Below are positions 21,557 through 32,790 of a stretch of DNA of 60,000 nt, piece after piece. The stretch's first letter is position 1, and the number at the start of each line of letters is the position of its first letter. The DNA is from Antedon mediterranea (Eukaryota > Echinodermata > Crinoidea > Comatulida > Antedonidae). Location: positions 25,055,001 through 25,115,000 of the forward strand of contig NC_092673.1 in assembly GCF_964355755.1 (NCBI RefSeq), in the 5' to 3' direction. Below the pieces are notes generated by a model. The model was not told the origin of the DNA. It saw nothing but the letters and a program-made list of their open reading frames with translations, and searched no databases. The translations under genes and the position numbers were made by a program.

Positions 21557-24500
21557 GAGCAACCTATATTGAACATTTATACCAAGTATAAAATGTTTTT
21601 GAATACGAAAAGTATTTTTTATCGATGTTTTTTGTATATGTTTTTAAGCAAAATTATATCCAAAACCTGAATTTGTAATGTTAAATGTAATTTATTTAAG
21701 TGCTTTGAATACGTTGATGAAATTTGGAGATATGAAACTTTGTTAGGAGTAGATACAGTTTCCAGCATTAAATTTTAAAAATATGTTCATATTACTCATT
21801 AATTGATAATAATTATTAATAAATTAATAGAAAACTAGAGAGGGCACTTTTCGACAAGAAAATGAATGTTTTTTTATGTGTGTTATTATTCCGCTCGAGT
21901 TTATTCAATGTACTGTAATATACACTGTTATACTATTTTATTGGAAAGTAATTATTTTTGTGTGAATCTTCTTGGAGTTGTTTGAAAGCGTATCCGCTTA
22001 CTTCTTTTCTTCAGAAAACATCTAATTTAGGTCTTAAAGTGACAACTATACACCTCACACCATCAACCTCCAACACACTAGTTTCTGCTCACACACACTT
22101 CATCTCCTGAACTAACATAGTACAGTATAAGTCAAATAAATTTTTTAATTTTTTTTTATTGCTGCCTCCAAAAATATTATATAATAGTAACAATATCAGA
22201 AAGGTAGATAGGTATTGTAATAATTTTTAAATTTAAAAATGTTAAAAAAAATATGAATATATGTTTATACATACATTATAAATGAAATATATTAACTACT
22301 ATTTTAGTAATGCATACACAAGTACAGAATATCAGAAATCAATGAATCATGTGTCTAAATGTGGCATTATTAGGCTAATTTGCTTTGAGAAAAACATTGA
22401 TGCCATTGGCCTATACAAAAATCAAGGCAATTAGACAAAATATTTACATAAACAATTAATACTAATATTGGTAGGCATAAAATAATAGTGTATATAAACT
22501 TTCCTTAAATAATAACAGTATAGGGCCTTACCAATTTATTTAATACATAATATATAAATAGTCAATATAATTAAATTTTAAACTCATTACCGGCATTATA
22601 AATAATATTTTAAAAAGATAAGAATGCAAGTAAATATCAGATTCATAGTCCTCATTATACACAATGATTTCCTACTATCACATATTAAAATATAAAACAA
22701 TCATGTAGCCTTTAATTTCTTTACATGGAGGTCTATTCAAATAAATTTAAATAAAAGGGTCATAATATGTCTTCGTCTCCAGTTCGTGGAAATTGAAGTT
22801 AGGATTCCATCATTTCAACAACAAAAAATATTCAAAATATCCTGCCAGTTTGCATTCAAGACCTGCAACCTGCTTAGTTTTTAATACGAGTACTGCTTTC
22901 TATACACATAACTTTGATTTCTGCAAAAAAAAAAAAAACTCTGTAATAATGTACTTTAAATACTGTAATAATCTAGGTATAGATTATGTTGACCGGGCCA
23001 GTTAGAGGGCGTTCGACTGTACTACCATAAGTCCTGTAGGTGTATACAACTTATTTCTTGTCTACAAAGTGTATAGTAGTATGCTAATGGTACTATTATT
23101 AGATTAGGTAGTTGGGAGTAGTTTGGAGAGATACATCTATCTATAAAAGAGTACTGTATATATGGAACTATCTGTGTTAGCCGCCTTTGTATTTTTAGAT
23201 ATAATACCAATAGGTACTATGTATTGGGAAACAATTCAACAGTTATGAATAAAAAAAGTCCTATGTACTCTGTATGTTGGAGGAAATACGCATAAGAGCA
23301 AATAAAGCCTTGACCACAGGGTGTAAGTCACTATTTTGAATCAGTAGTATGACTTCTTAAGAAGTAATTTAAAAATTATCATTGTATGATCAAAAAGAAA
23401 TATTATAATATCTAACTTTCTCCTTTATATAATAAATATATTATTTTATCCAAGGGGTGGCAAACACAAGTGTTCACATGTCTTGTTAAGTATTGCACCT
23501 TTGTCCTGTCTTTATGTTTTCTGTAATGTCACTGCACTAACGGGTGACCGGTAAACGAGCTCCGCTCTTACGGTTATCCATCCATATAAGTTGTTCATCT
23601 CTTATGTTCAGAAATTGAAATGGTAAATAAACTGAAACTGTGCTTATGTGGTACAGGTTGACGAGCCAGGAATGATGGTAGTGCCAGTATACCGTGTAGT
23701 TTAGCCTCAAGGCAATACCATGTAGCTGGAGTAGCTTGGACAAATACAGTAGAGATTTATGAGACTTGGTGTGTGATGATTCAGTATGATAAATTTGTGC
23801 TGTGAAAGACAAAATTGTAGAATTAGGAAGAAAATATTGTAAAATATAACAAGGAAATTATACTATAGTATAATTTAGGAGTAACCGTATAATACATAAT
23901 TAATAGTAATAAAGGCAATGGCAATTACTTATATTGTGTATACATTACAATAATATTACAAATAAATTCATATATTATTTTATTATGATAAGGAAATCTG
24001 TTTTAGAATGAGAAAAAGTCGTCCCAACCCAGATTTGAACCCAGCTATCAATAAAGCTATAAAACAAAATAGACCATATTGTAGCCGGACTGGGTAGCGT
24101 AGACTTACTTGAGGCCTAGGCATAGTACGATTAGCTAGAAGGATACAGGTCAACCCGTACGCATGCCATGCCAACACGCTCGTACCCAAATTTTGGTTTA
24201 CATATATCCAAAATTTTGGCTTACTCGTACCCATCATGGGCTGCCTAGTAGTAGTAGTAGTAGTAGTAGCCTAGCCTAAGGCAGCAGGCCCGGCCCTAGC
24301 CTACTACAACTTAAGTCTAGGCCTAGCCTAGTACTAGTAGGCCTCTAGGCCTAGCCTAGGCCCTAGTAGTTAACATCATACATACGCCCTAGAGCCTAGT
24401 ATATTCCTACCTACTACTCACTAGCTAGGCCTAGGTAGTAGCAGTAGTAGTTATTGTAGTAGTATTATTGTATTGTAGTATTAGTTGTAGCTGTCCGGTG

Positions 24501-25023
24501 ATCCTTGGTCACTTGTCTAGATCCCCTAGTAGGCCTAGGCTAGGCCTAGTACGTAGTTATTCTTCAACAGTCACAATTCAGATTCTGCCGGCCGCTGATT
24601 GCTAGTGAACAGGGGGAGGGAGAGAAAGAGGTAGAAGAACTGAAATAAGCCGTGACGTATAATAAACATCATACAAAATAATAATATAACTAACGAATCC
24701 GTATAATATAATAATGTTGTATGTTATAAAGTAAAGTAAATGCGTTTAATATAATACAATTATATTATAATATAATGTATTTTATTAATAATATAATATT
24801 AAATGTTCATAATATAATGCTAAAACCAAATAATATAATACAAAAAGTCAATAATTTGTTACATTTTTCACATAATATATTAGAAATAGATATAATATAA
24901 TGCTAAAACCAAGTAATATAATGCAAAACGTATAATTCATTACAATACAATATATAATATAATAAAAAAATGATATAATAATATAATATTTTGAATACTT
25001 CAGACAGCTGAGGCTTGCCATAG
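21557..25023 (-). repeat. Right arm of the giant palindrome
   Basis: This is the inverted copy of 17864-21373. The loop between the arms (21374-21556) is AT-rich, carries no gene and shows no convincing inverted similarity. Confidence 0.85.
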
Positions 25024-25027
25024 TTCT

Positions 25028-25680
25028 CGGTCCAGTTGTCCTTTAACATGATTTCGTTACATGATGATGACATGAATTAGAAGATGGTGTAATATATAAG
25101 CATGTAAATGAAATGGTATGTACATCCCTAATACGTTGTTAAAATGTGGTTCTCGGTCAAGTTTTCCTTCAAAATTATTTCGTTAAATATATCCCAGAAA
25201 TGATGACGTGAATTAGGAGATGGTGTAATATATAAGCATGTAAATGAAATGGTATGTACATCCCTAATACGTTGTTAAAATGTGGTTCTCGGTCAAGTTT
25301 TCCTTCAACATTATTTCGTTAAATATATCCCAGAAATGATGACGTGAATTAGGAGATGGTGTAATATATAAGCATGTAAATGAAATGGTATGTACATCCC
25401 TAATACGTTGTTAAAATGTGGTTCTCGGTCAAGTTTTCCTTCAACATTATTTCGTTAAATATATCCAAGAAATGATGACATGAATTAGGAGATGGTGTAA
25501 TATATAAGCATGTAAATGAACTGGTATGTAGGCCTACATCCCTAATACGTTGTTAAAATTTGGTTCTCGGTCAAGTTTTCCTTCAACATTATTTCGTTAA
25601 ATATATCCCAGAAATGATGACATGAATTAGGAGATGGTGTAATATAATTATAAGCATGTAAATGAAATGTTGTGTCAACG
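25028..25680. repeat. 136-bp tandem repeat upstream of gene 4
   Basis: GTATGTACATCCCTAATACG recurs at 25116, 25252, 25388 and 25524, a period of 136 bp. Further parts are TGGTTCTCGGTCAAG, TCGTTAAATATATCCCAG and GAATTAGGAGATGGTG. The giant palindrome interrupted the first unit. The 40-kb array is its paralogue. Confidence 0.9.
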
Positions 25681-25771
25681 GTTTTTACAGGCTAGTTCGT
25701 GACTGAATGGAGACTCCAGTGATAACATTTAGCTTTATTTGTATAAATAGAAAGTGTTTTAAAATAAACTC

Positions 25772-26195
25772 CGTTATAGCGGTGTTAAATTATATAATGA
25801 CCTTCCTCCTGAAATCATTGCAACCCCCTCCAGGAAAATTTTCTCTCATAAAGCCAAACAATTTCTTTTGTCAAAATATGATTTATTAAATGTATTTATA
25901 CCATCCTCAGCTTTTTTTTTTATCACATGATCGTTTATTCTTTTTTTGCTTTTTACTTGCCCTGTCCTGTCTGTGTGTTTGTGTACGTTAAAGAATTTGT
26001 AATTTTTCTTTATATCATTCATTTAGGGCTAGCTCGCCACAAGGTCTTATGATTAATAGAATTTCTGTTTTTCATCTGCCGTTACTTTTTTAGTTTTGCC
26101 CTCTTCCTTCATTTTACAATTTATTCTGCTGTTTATTTGTTATTTATTGTGGAAGAAATAAATGTTGAATTGATTTGCTTTGATTTGATTTGAAA
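25772..26195 (+). mobile_element. 5'-truncated LINE 3' end
   Basis: The conceptual translation from about 25772 reads RYSGVKLYNDLPPEII and later HKAKQFLLSKYD, typical of the extreme C-terminus of LINE ORF2 proteins. An untranslated stretch and a short (TTTGA)n tail follow near 26170-26195. The region upstream of gene 2 lacks it, whereas 40572-40995 shares it, so it inserted before the gene 4/gene 5 unit was copied. Confidence 0.65.
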
Positions 26196-26199
26196 TTCA

Positions 26200-26320
26200 A
26201 CATACTTTGAATTTTTGACACTTGTCTTCATCAGAAGAATCCAAGGAGTGAATCTCCTATGATGCTTCTGATGAAGACACGTGACATCGAAAGTTTGTTT
26301 AAAAACACTTTTTTATTCCA
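26200..26320. repeat. Shortened copy of the CTTCTGATGA hairpin
   Basis: Inverted arms around GACACTTGTCTTCATCAGAAG (read in two parts) and CTTCTGATGAAGACACGTG enclose GAGTGAATCTC. The outer left arm was lost where the LINE fragment joined. It is a paralogue of 4843-5003. Confidence 0.55.
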
Positions 26321-28157
26321 GTACGTATGATCTGATCGTACGAATATATATATAGCATTGTTTTCAGTCAAACCTAACAACCTGTTTATTAATTCATGAT
26401 GCTCACATACCGCCCTCTAATACAGCCAAAAAAGATACGTCTACCCTAACGTCTGTTGCTTGCACCAGCATTCTTCCAACCACTGGCCACTCTCTAATAT
26501 ACATATCACTGATACCTGTCGGACTTGAATATACATATCACTGATACTTTTTTTTAATATTATTATTTAATTTCCAAAAATCACTGATACATGTCGGACA
26601 TTATATACATATACATGCAACCTATTTTAATATACATACTTTTCTTTTTTCCTTTTTAATACAACAATATTAAAAATTATACAACAATATCACATGATCC
26701 AGAAAATCGCCTGTATTACTTCGCAGATGATATTCATTTAAACACAAAAAGAGCCTGTACAACGAAACATTTATATGAAAGAATCTTCCAGGCATTATTT
26801 GTTAATGCTTGGATCCCATCAGAGACGCAACACAAGGACGTAGCGCAACGTAAAGCGTGGTTCCCACTAGCGACGCAACACAAGGACGTAACGCAATGCA
26901 ATTGAATTGACCAATCACAAGCGATGGCTTATTCGCTTGTGATTGCTAACTGTCTATAACTTCGCTTGTCATTGGTTAAAACGCTTGCGTTGCGTTTACG
27001 TCATTGCGTTACGTTCTAGTGGGAACCAAGCTTCAGTGATGGATGGATTATTCGCTTGTTGCTTTTCATTAGGCAACTCGCATGCGTTGCGTCTATGCCA
27101 TCGCGTTGCTTCTCAAGTAAACCAACCTTAATTCCGATAGGAAACAGTTTTCCCATATTGCATTGCATTCCAAATGATGTAGTTGAAGTTTTATTTTTAT
27201 TGATTTTAAAAAACTTTCTATATCAACACTAATTTTCCGGCCACACATGTAACTTATAGAAGCCGCCCCTTCAATTTGAATTAAAATCATACTGTATCCA
27301 TTGGGTGGTACAGTGTACTTCGTTATAACGTACGTACTTTACACAATCGTAATTATTGGACTTTTATGTTAAAAGAAGTGTTCACATCCTATCCACACAT
27401 TTTAGTCACAATGTAAATAATATATGAAATTAAAAAAAAAATGTCACTCAATAACAAAAGTTTATGCAAATATTTTTAAAGGTTTTACGGTATTTTATGA
27501 ATACGATAGGCCTACGGAAATAGTTTATAAGCAAACATAAATGTCTTATATGAAAAACACAATAAACATGACCAATGTACAGACAAAAATGTTAAAACTG
27601 AATATGATGTCCCACAAGTCCACGATACTGATTATCTCCCATCTAACTTATGGGGCACCGTAAATCAACATAATAATAATATCCTGAATTTATATAGCGC
27701 CTAATGTTTGAAACCTCTAAGCGCTGAACCCCAGTCATTTTTTTTTTATCAAACACGTATGGAAACATACTCCCATAATATAGCTAGTAATCAGCGCAAA
27801 GCAAAGAGTTGGATTCATACCTCGATCTGACGATCAGTAGCCCAACGTCCAACATTTGTTAGGTTATTTGTTGTTGTTTTTAATCGTATCTATCATTATT
27901 ATTTTGCATAAATTAATAGAGAAACAATTTAATTTCTTCTCTGTGTATAAAGATCATTGTAGTAGTAAACCATTGCCTACCAACAGATGTCGATAACGCA
28001 ATGCCATAAGTGCCTCCTCTTAAATAGAAAAATGTACTATCTCTTGTTTCAATATTTCTATTCATATACCGATAACGAATTATAATTATACTGTACACCA
28101 TATGGGTGTCCATTTAAGAAGAAAACACTTTAGATGATGATACTTTATTAAGAAGAT
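26321..28157. other. Upstream region of gene 4
   Basis: No gene is seen. The segment is a paralogue of 41126-42776 and, from about 27230, of 5200-6170. It includes a repeated ATACATATCACTGATAC motif near 26.5 kb and a SINE-like B-box stretch on the minus strand at about 27780-27880 (complement of GGATTCATACCTCGATC). Confidence 0.5.
26854..27034. mobile_element. MITE with GGTTCCCACTAG inverted ends
   Basis: AAGCGTGGTTCCCACTAG at the left and CTAGTGGGAACCAAGCTT at the right are inverted, and the inner parts (ACGTAACGCAATG / CATTGCGTTACG) continue the pairing. The paralogous site near 41652 lacks the whole segment (CGCAACGTAAGTGATGG). It sits inside a similar, older inverted-repeat stretch. No clean target duplication is visible. 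Confidence 0.65.
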
Positions 28158-28203
28158 GACCACCAGTATAAACAAAAATCGAATTATTCGAATGCTATAT
28201 AAA
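28158..28203 (+). promoter_or_regulatory. Core promoter of gene 4
   Basis: GACCACCAGTATAA, an A-rich stretch, ATCG and TATATAAA (28196-28203) stand in the family order. About 80 bases further the leader exon ends. Confidence 0.75.
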
Positions 28204-28225
28204 CGGCGAAAACATTGAGATAACT

Positions 28226-29634
28226 ACATTAGGTTTGGGCTATATCAATATCATTAAAAAAAGCAGAGCAACAGAAATCAAGGTAAGAATAACGACTTTT
28301 GCATAACTCTTTCAATAATTCTATTTAATTGAATATTATCTAAATTTGAGAGAATTGTTTGTAGAGTAAACATCGACTAGGACTTTTGCCTTTAACAGCG
28401 AGAACGGTCGATTTGACTTGGTTCGATGCGTAAAAAGATATTGTCTAATAACCCACACTTTATCGTTCTAATTTAATCGGTTGATTTCGTATCACATGCG
28501 GCTCACTATTAGTTCTGCATGTTAAAAGTTATATTTACCTTCGCTTAGGAGTTTATATTTAATGGTTCTTTACAGGCAGCTTTTTATAGAAATGTTTAGA
28601 TTCTTGTGATACGTGAGGCTGGTGACTTTTGCGCGTTAAAGACAACCTGTAGTGCCGTTTATAACTATTTCTAATCCCTAGACTAAATTAGAGGGATACA
28701 CCTTTGAATGTCCTAGACTTCGACATTGATTAAAGATTGAACATATATGTAATTGAATAACAGTTTACTTTCGACCATCTGGTGTTAAAAAACAAATAAT
28801 GTTTCGAATTCGTTGAAATCCGTTTGTTCATACTTTTATTTTTGATATGTCCATGATATGGATATTCGTAATGCAACGCAACTTGTGTTGTCTTTTAAAT
28901 TGTGATTTTATTGTCATTTTCTCTCCTTTTTAAAAAGTTGAATCAATTGAATTATTACAATTACCATAATAGGTTTTTTAGAATCGAGCATCAGAATAAC
29001 TAAAAAAAAGTATTTTCTAAACCTTAATTCATTATGAATATTCTAACACAATGATAAGCAACTTCGTGAATGAATTTCTTTAGCAAATTCTCGAAACGAA
29101 TAAAGAACAAGGCCATATACATGGCTGCAGTCGCGTGCTCAAATTAATGTTAGTGTTTACCAACCAAACGACTGACCGACCGACCAACCAACCGACAGAC
29201 CGACATAGTGAGCTGTAGATTCGCGTTGCATTGCGCACTCCTCCTTCAAAGGTGCACAAAATAGAAGGCCTTAATTTATGAGGACAATGAAGTTAATAAG
29301 ATTTATAGAGTCGTGTTATCATTCTATATTTTAACACGCCTAAATAGATTATTTTCATTTGATTGGACGGTTGTGGGTCACATGAAAAGACAAGTGATGT
29401 AGCAAACTCGTGTAAATTATTATGTAAATCGAGTAGGCCTACTACAACTTTGTTAATTGTTGTTACACAGTGAGTATGGGGGTCAGTGAGTGAGCATACA
29501 CACGCGCGACAAGAGGGTGCTTGTCATATATTTTTCCTATTTTCTTCATTCCACTCAAAAACAATCATTACAATATACGATACAATTCGGTCCAATCCGT
29601 TCCCTAAAATGGTATATTTATATATTTCTTTCAG
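28226..29634 (+). other. Leader exon and intron of gene 4
   Basis: The leader exon (about 28226-28282) ends ACAGAAATCAAG before GTAAGA; the 1352-bp intron 28283-29634 ends TATATTTCTTTCAG. The intron contains a dispersed repeat at about 29090-29215 with CCATATACATGGCTGCA and GACCGACCGACCAACC, related to the interior of the 3.18-kb element. Confidence 0.7.
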
Positions 29635-29638
29635 AACT

Positions 29639-32600
29639 ATGTTTTGGTTTCGGCTTGCCCTGACCGCTATTTTAGTTGTGTCGGCCTTAAGCGGCGAAAC
29701 AGTGGAAAATGACAGAGAGAGAGTTAAAGAGAACGTTAACGAGGTTTCCCATCCTGAAATTTATTTGGAGAGTAAATCCGACAATCAACATGTTATCAGA
29801 TTGAGTGAAAAAGAACGACCAATGGTAGTTTCCTTTCCTCAGAACATAATTAAATCTGTCCTCCACCGCAATCGATTTAGAGTACGACATCGTCGAAGTA
29901 CATACTATGGTCTCAGCTTAAGTGAAAAAGAACAAAGAGTGGCAGATTCCCTTCCTCAGAACATAATTAAATCGGAAGGAGCTAACAAAGTATTAGCTTG
30001 TTGTAGACGTCACAGATACCACCACCACTACTACCATCACCATATCCACCACCACCACCACTACCACATCCACCATCACCACGTTCACCACCACCACTAC
30101 CACATCCACCGCCACCACCACATTCACCACCACCACTACCACTACCACCACTATCATGTCCACCACCGCCATCGATTTAGAAGACGACGTCGTCGAAGTA
30201 CATACTGTGGTCTCAGCTTAAGTGAAAAAGAACAAAGACTGGCAGATTCCCTTCCTCAGAACATAATTAAATCTGAAGGAGCTGACAAAGTATTAGCTTG
30301 TTGTAGACGTCACAGATACCACCACTACCATCACCACCATATCCACCACCACCACCACCACCACTATCACATTCACCACCATCACTACCACATCCATCAC
30401 CACCACCACCACTATCACATCCATCACCACCACTATCACATTCACCACCACCACTACCACCACCACTATCATGTCCACCACCCTCGTCGATTTTGTAGAC
30501 GGCATCGTCGAAGTACATACTATGGTCTCAGCTTAAGTGAAAAAGACCAAAGACTGGCAGATTCCAAAACAATTAAATCTGAAAGAGCTGACAAAGTATT
30601 AGCTTGTTGTAGACGTCACAGAGTGCATTGCAGACGATACCACCACCGACACCACATTTACCACCACTTTCACCATCACCACCACTACCACCACCGCTAT
30701 CATGTCCTCCACCGCCATCGATTTAGTAGACGGCGTCGTCGAAGTACATATTATGGTCTCAGCTTAGGTGAAAATGAACAAAGACTGGCAGATTCACTTC
30801 CTCAGAACATAATTAAATCTGAAGGGGCTGACAAAGTATTAGCTTGTTGTAGACGTCACAGATACCACCACCACCACTACCATCACCATATCCACCACCA
30901 CCACCACCACTATCACATTCACCACCACCACCACATCTACCACATCCACTATCACCACATTCACAACCACCACTACCACATCCACCACCACGACCACCAC
31001 TATCACATTCACCACCACTACCACCACCACTATCATGTCAACCGCCATCGATGTAGAAGACGACGTCGTCGAAGTACATACTGTGGTCTCAGCTTAAGTG
31101 AAAAAGAACAAAGACTGGCATATTCCCTTCCTCAGAACATAATGAAATCTGAAGGAGCTGACAAAGTATTAGCTTGTTGTAGACGTCACAGATACCACCA
31201 CCACCACCACTACCATCACCATATCCACCACCACCACCACCACTATCACATTCACCACCACCACTGCAACATCCACCATCACCACCACCACCACCACCAC
31301 CACTATCACATCCACCACCACCACTATCACATTCACCACCACTACCACCACCGCTATCATGTCCTCCACCACCATCGATTTAGTAGACGGCGTCGTCGAA
31401 GAACATATTATGGTCTCAGCTTAGGTGAAAAAGAACAAAGACTGGCAGATTCCCTTCTCCAGAACATAATTAAATCTGAAGAGGCTGACAAAGTATTAGC
31501 TTGTTGTAAACGTCACAGATACCACCACCACCACTACCATCACCATATCCACCACCACCACCACCACTATCACATTCACCACCACCACCACAACTACCAC
31601 ATCCACTATCACCACACTCACAACCACCACTACCACATCCACCACCACCACCACCACTATTACATTCACCACCACTACCACCACCACTATCATGTCCACC
31701 GCCATCGATTTAGAAGACGACGTCGTCGAAGTACATACTGTGGTCTCAGCTTAAATGAAAAAGAACAAAGACTGGCATATTCCCTTCCTCAGAACATAAT
31801 TAAATCTGAAGAAGCTGACAAAGTTTTAGCTTGTTGTAGACGTCACAGATACCACCACCACTACTACCATCGCCATATACACCACCACCACCACTATCAC
31901 ATTCACCACCACCAATACCACATCCACCATATTCACCATCACCACTACCAAATCCACCACCACCACTACCACATTCACCACCACCACTACCACCACTATC
32001 ATGTCCACTACCGCCATCGATTTAGAAGACGACGTCGTCGAAGTACATACTGTGGTCTCAGCTTAAGTGAAAAAGAACAAAGACTGGCAGATTCCCTTCC
32101 TCAGAACATAATTAAACCTGAAGGACCTGACAAAGTATTAGCTTGTTGTAGACATCACAAAGTGCATTGCAGACGATACCACCACCGCCATCATTATCAC
32201 CACCACCACCACTATCACATTCACCATCACCACTACTACATCCATCACCACATCCACCACCACCACATTCACCACCACTACCACCACCACCACTATCATG
32301 TCCACCGTCGCCATCGATTTAGAAGACGGCGTCGTCGAAGTACATACTATGGTCTCAGCTTAAGTGAAAAAGAACAAAGATTGACAGATTCCCTTCCTCA
32401 GAACATAATTAAATCTGAAGGAGCTGACAAAGTATTAGCTTGTTGTATATGTGGCAAAATACGTAGAATACGAAGACGACATAGAAGACGAAAAGCACGC
32501 CGTCAACGTAGAAGACGAAGACGACACTGTCAACATAGAAGACGAGTATATTGGAGACACAACCATTACTACCTTCGAGTACTATGTGGTGGACACGCTC

Positions 32601-32725
32601 ATTATGTTAGCATAAACTCCAGGAGGCGTGGTGGTAGATTGTATTATTATTATGGTGGAAGATGGAGAATCTTTACCCGCTACAGAAGAAACGGAATATG
32701 GATAACTTGCCCAAGATCGGTTTAA
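29639..32725 (+). CDS. Gene 4: secreted His-rich block protein
   Basis: The start was set at 29639, four bases after the intron acceptor; the longer open frame upstream is intron. The 1028-residue product has a signal peptide (MFWFRLALTAILVVSALSG), an acidic N-terminal part, then nine spacers of the form STYYGLSLSEKEQRLADS..QNIIKSEGADKVLACC (read in parts). Eight blocks of His with regular Tyr and Ile separate them (YHIHHHHYHIHHHH pattern). Each block begins RRHR and ends in HRFRRRRRRS. The final part is an Arg block and the family domain at residues 970-1028 (VYWRHNHYYLRV, GGRLYYYYGGRW). Poly-Arg runs directly before STYYG fit furin-type cleavage, so a multi-peptide precursor is possible. 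The blocks should bind transition metals and change charge near pH 6 (inference from His chemistry). Its closest relative in the window is gene 5. Confidence 0.85.
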   Translation: MFWFRLALTAILVVSALSGETVENDRERVKENVNEVSHPEIYLESKSDNQHVIRLSEKERPMVVSFPQNIIKSVLHRNRFRVRHRRSTYYGLSLSEKEQRVADSLPQNIIKSEGANKVLACCRRHRYHHHYYHHHIHHHHHYHIHHHHVHHHHYHIHRHHHIHHHHYHYHHYHVHHRHRFRRRRRRSTYCGLSLSEKEQRLADSLPQNIIKSEGADKVLACCRRHRYHHYHHHHIHHHHHHHYHIHHHHYHIHHHHHHYHIHHHHYHIHHHHYHHHYHVHHPRRFCRRHRRSTYYGLSLSEKDQRLADSKTIKSERADKVLACCRRHRVHCRRYHHRHHIYHHFHHHHHYHHRYHVLHRHRFSRRRRRSTYYGLSLGENEQRLADSLPQNIIKSEGADKVLACCRRHRYHHHHYHHHIHHHHHHYHIHHHHHIYHIHYHHIHNHHYHIHHHDHHYHIHHHYHHHYHVNRHRCRRRRRRSTYCGLSLSEKEQRLAYSLPQNIMKSEGADKVLACCRRHRYHHHHHYHHHIHHHHHHYHIHHHHCNIHHHHHHHHHHYHIHHHHYHIHHHYHHRYHVLHHHRFSRRRRRRTYYGLSLGEKEQRLADSLLQNIIKSEEADKVLACCKRHRYHHHHYHHHIHHHHHHYHIHHHHHNYHIHYHHTHNHHYHIHHHHHHYYIHHHYHHHYHVHRHRFRRRRRRSTYCGLSLNEKEQRLAYSLPQNIIKSEEADKVLACCRRHRYHHHYYHRHIHHHHHYHIHHHQYHIHHIHHHHYQIHHHHYHIHHHHYHHYHVHYRHRFRRRRRRSTYCGLSLSEKEQRLADSLPQNIIKPEGPDKVLACCRHHKVHCRRYHHRHHYHHHHHYHIHHHHYYIHHHIHHHHIHHHYHHHHYHVHRRHRFRRRRRRSTYYGLSLSEKEQRLTDSLPQNIIKSEGADKVLACCICGKIRRIRRRHRRRKARRQRRRRRRHCQHRRRVYWRHNHYYLRVLCGGHAHYVSINSRRRGGRLYYYYGGRWRIFTRYRRNGIWITCPRSV
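29880..32450 (+). repeat. Alternating spacer/His-block coding repeat of gene 4
   Basis: AGTACATACTRTGGTCTCAG marks each spacer, with nine copies. The His blocks between are (CAC/CAT)-dominated with TAC, ATC and ATT interruptions and vary in length, as expected from replication slippage in a CAC-rich tract. Confidence 0.85.
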
Positions 32726-32784
32726 ACTGCAAGATGATAGGTTTTACCTTTGATTCTTCTTTTTAATTTAAAACTACGGATATA

Positions 32785-32790
32785 AATAAA
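32785..32790 (+). terminator. Poly(A) signal of gene 4
   Basis: AATAAA lies 60 bases after the stop, in the family context ATATAAATAAAATGTGC. Confidence 0.75.

Larger units (their letters stand above)
17864..25023. mobile_element. 7.16-kb giant palindromic (foldback) element
   Basis: Left arm 17864-21373 and right arm 21557-25023 are inverted copies of about 3.5 kb with few differences, separated by only about 180 bp. Ends are CTATGGCAAGCCTCAGC and its complement. TTCT flanks both sides (17860-17863, 25024-25027); the uninterrupted site ATATGGTTCTCGG is present at 39.83 kb. The arms contain AT-rich TTATATTA stretches, a CTA/TAG/CCTAGG-rich zone (18.3-18.7 and 24.2-24.6 kb) and no transposase. 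Matching frames of 93/91 and 76/84 codons in the two arms resemble no known protein. It most resembles foldback elements such as those known from sea urchin (TU) in shape, not in shown sequence. Confidence 0.85.

Noticed and set aside
19081-23812. Paired frames of 93 and 91 codons in the two palindrome arms
   Set aside because: They correspond because the arms are inverted copies. The translations have low-complexity runs, no domain and no start context; a noncoding repeat explains them.
29486-29638. Upstream extension of the gene 4 frame (and the same for genes 3, 5 and 6)
   Set aside because: A polypyrimidine tract and AG lie directly before the inner Met, which starts a clear signal peptide; the upstream codons are intron.
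29880-32450. CRISPR-like alternation of constant and variable units
   Set aside because: The alternation is protein-coding spacer and His block in a eukaryotic gene; unit lengths and the open frame exclude a CRISPR array.
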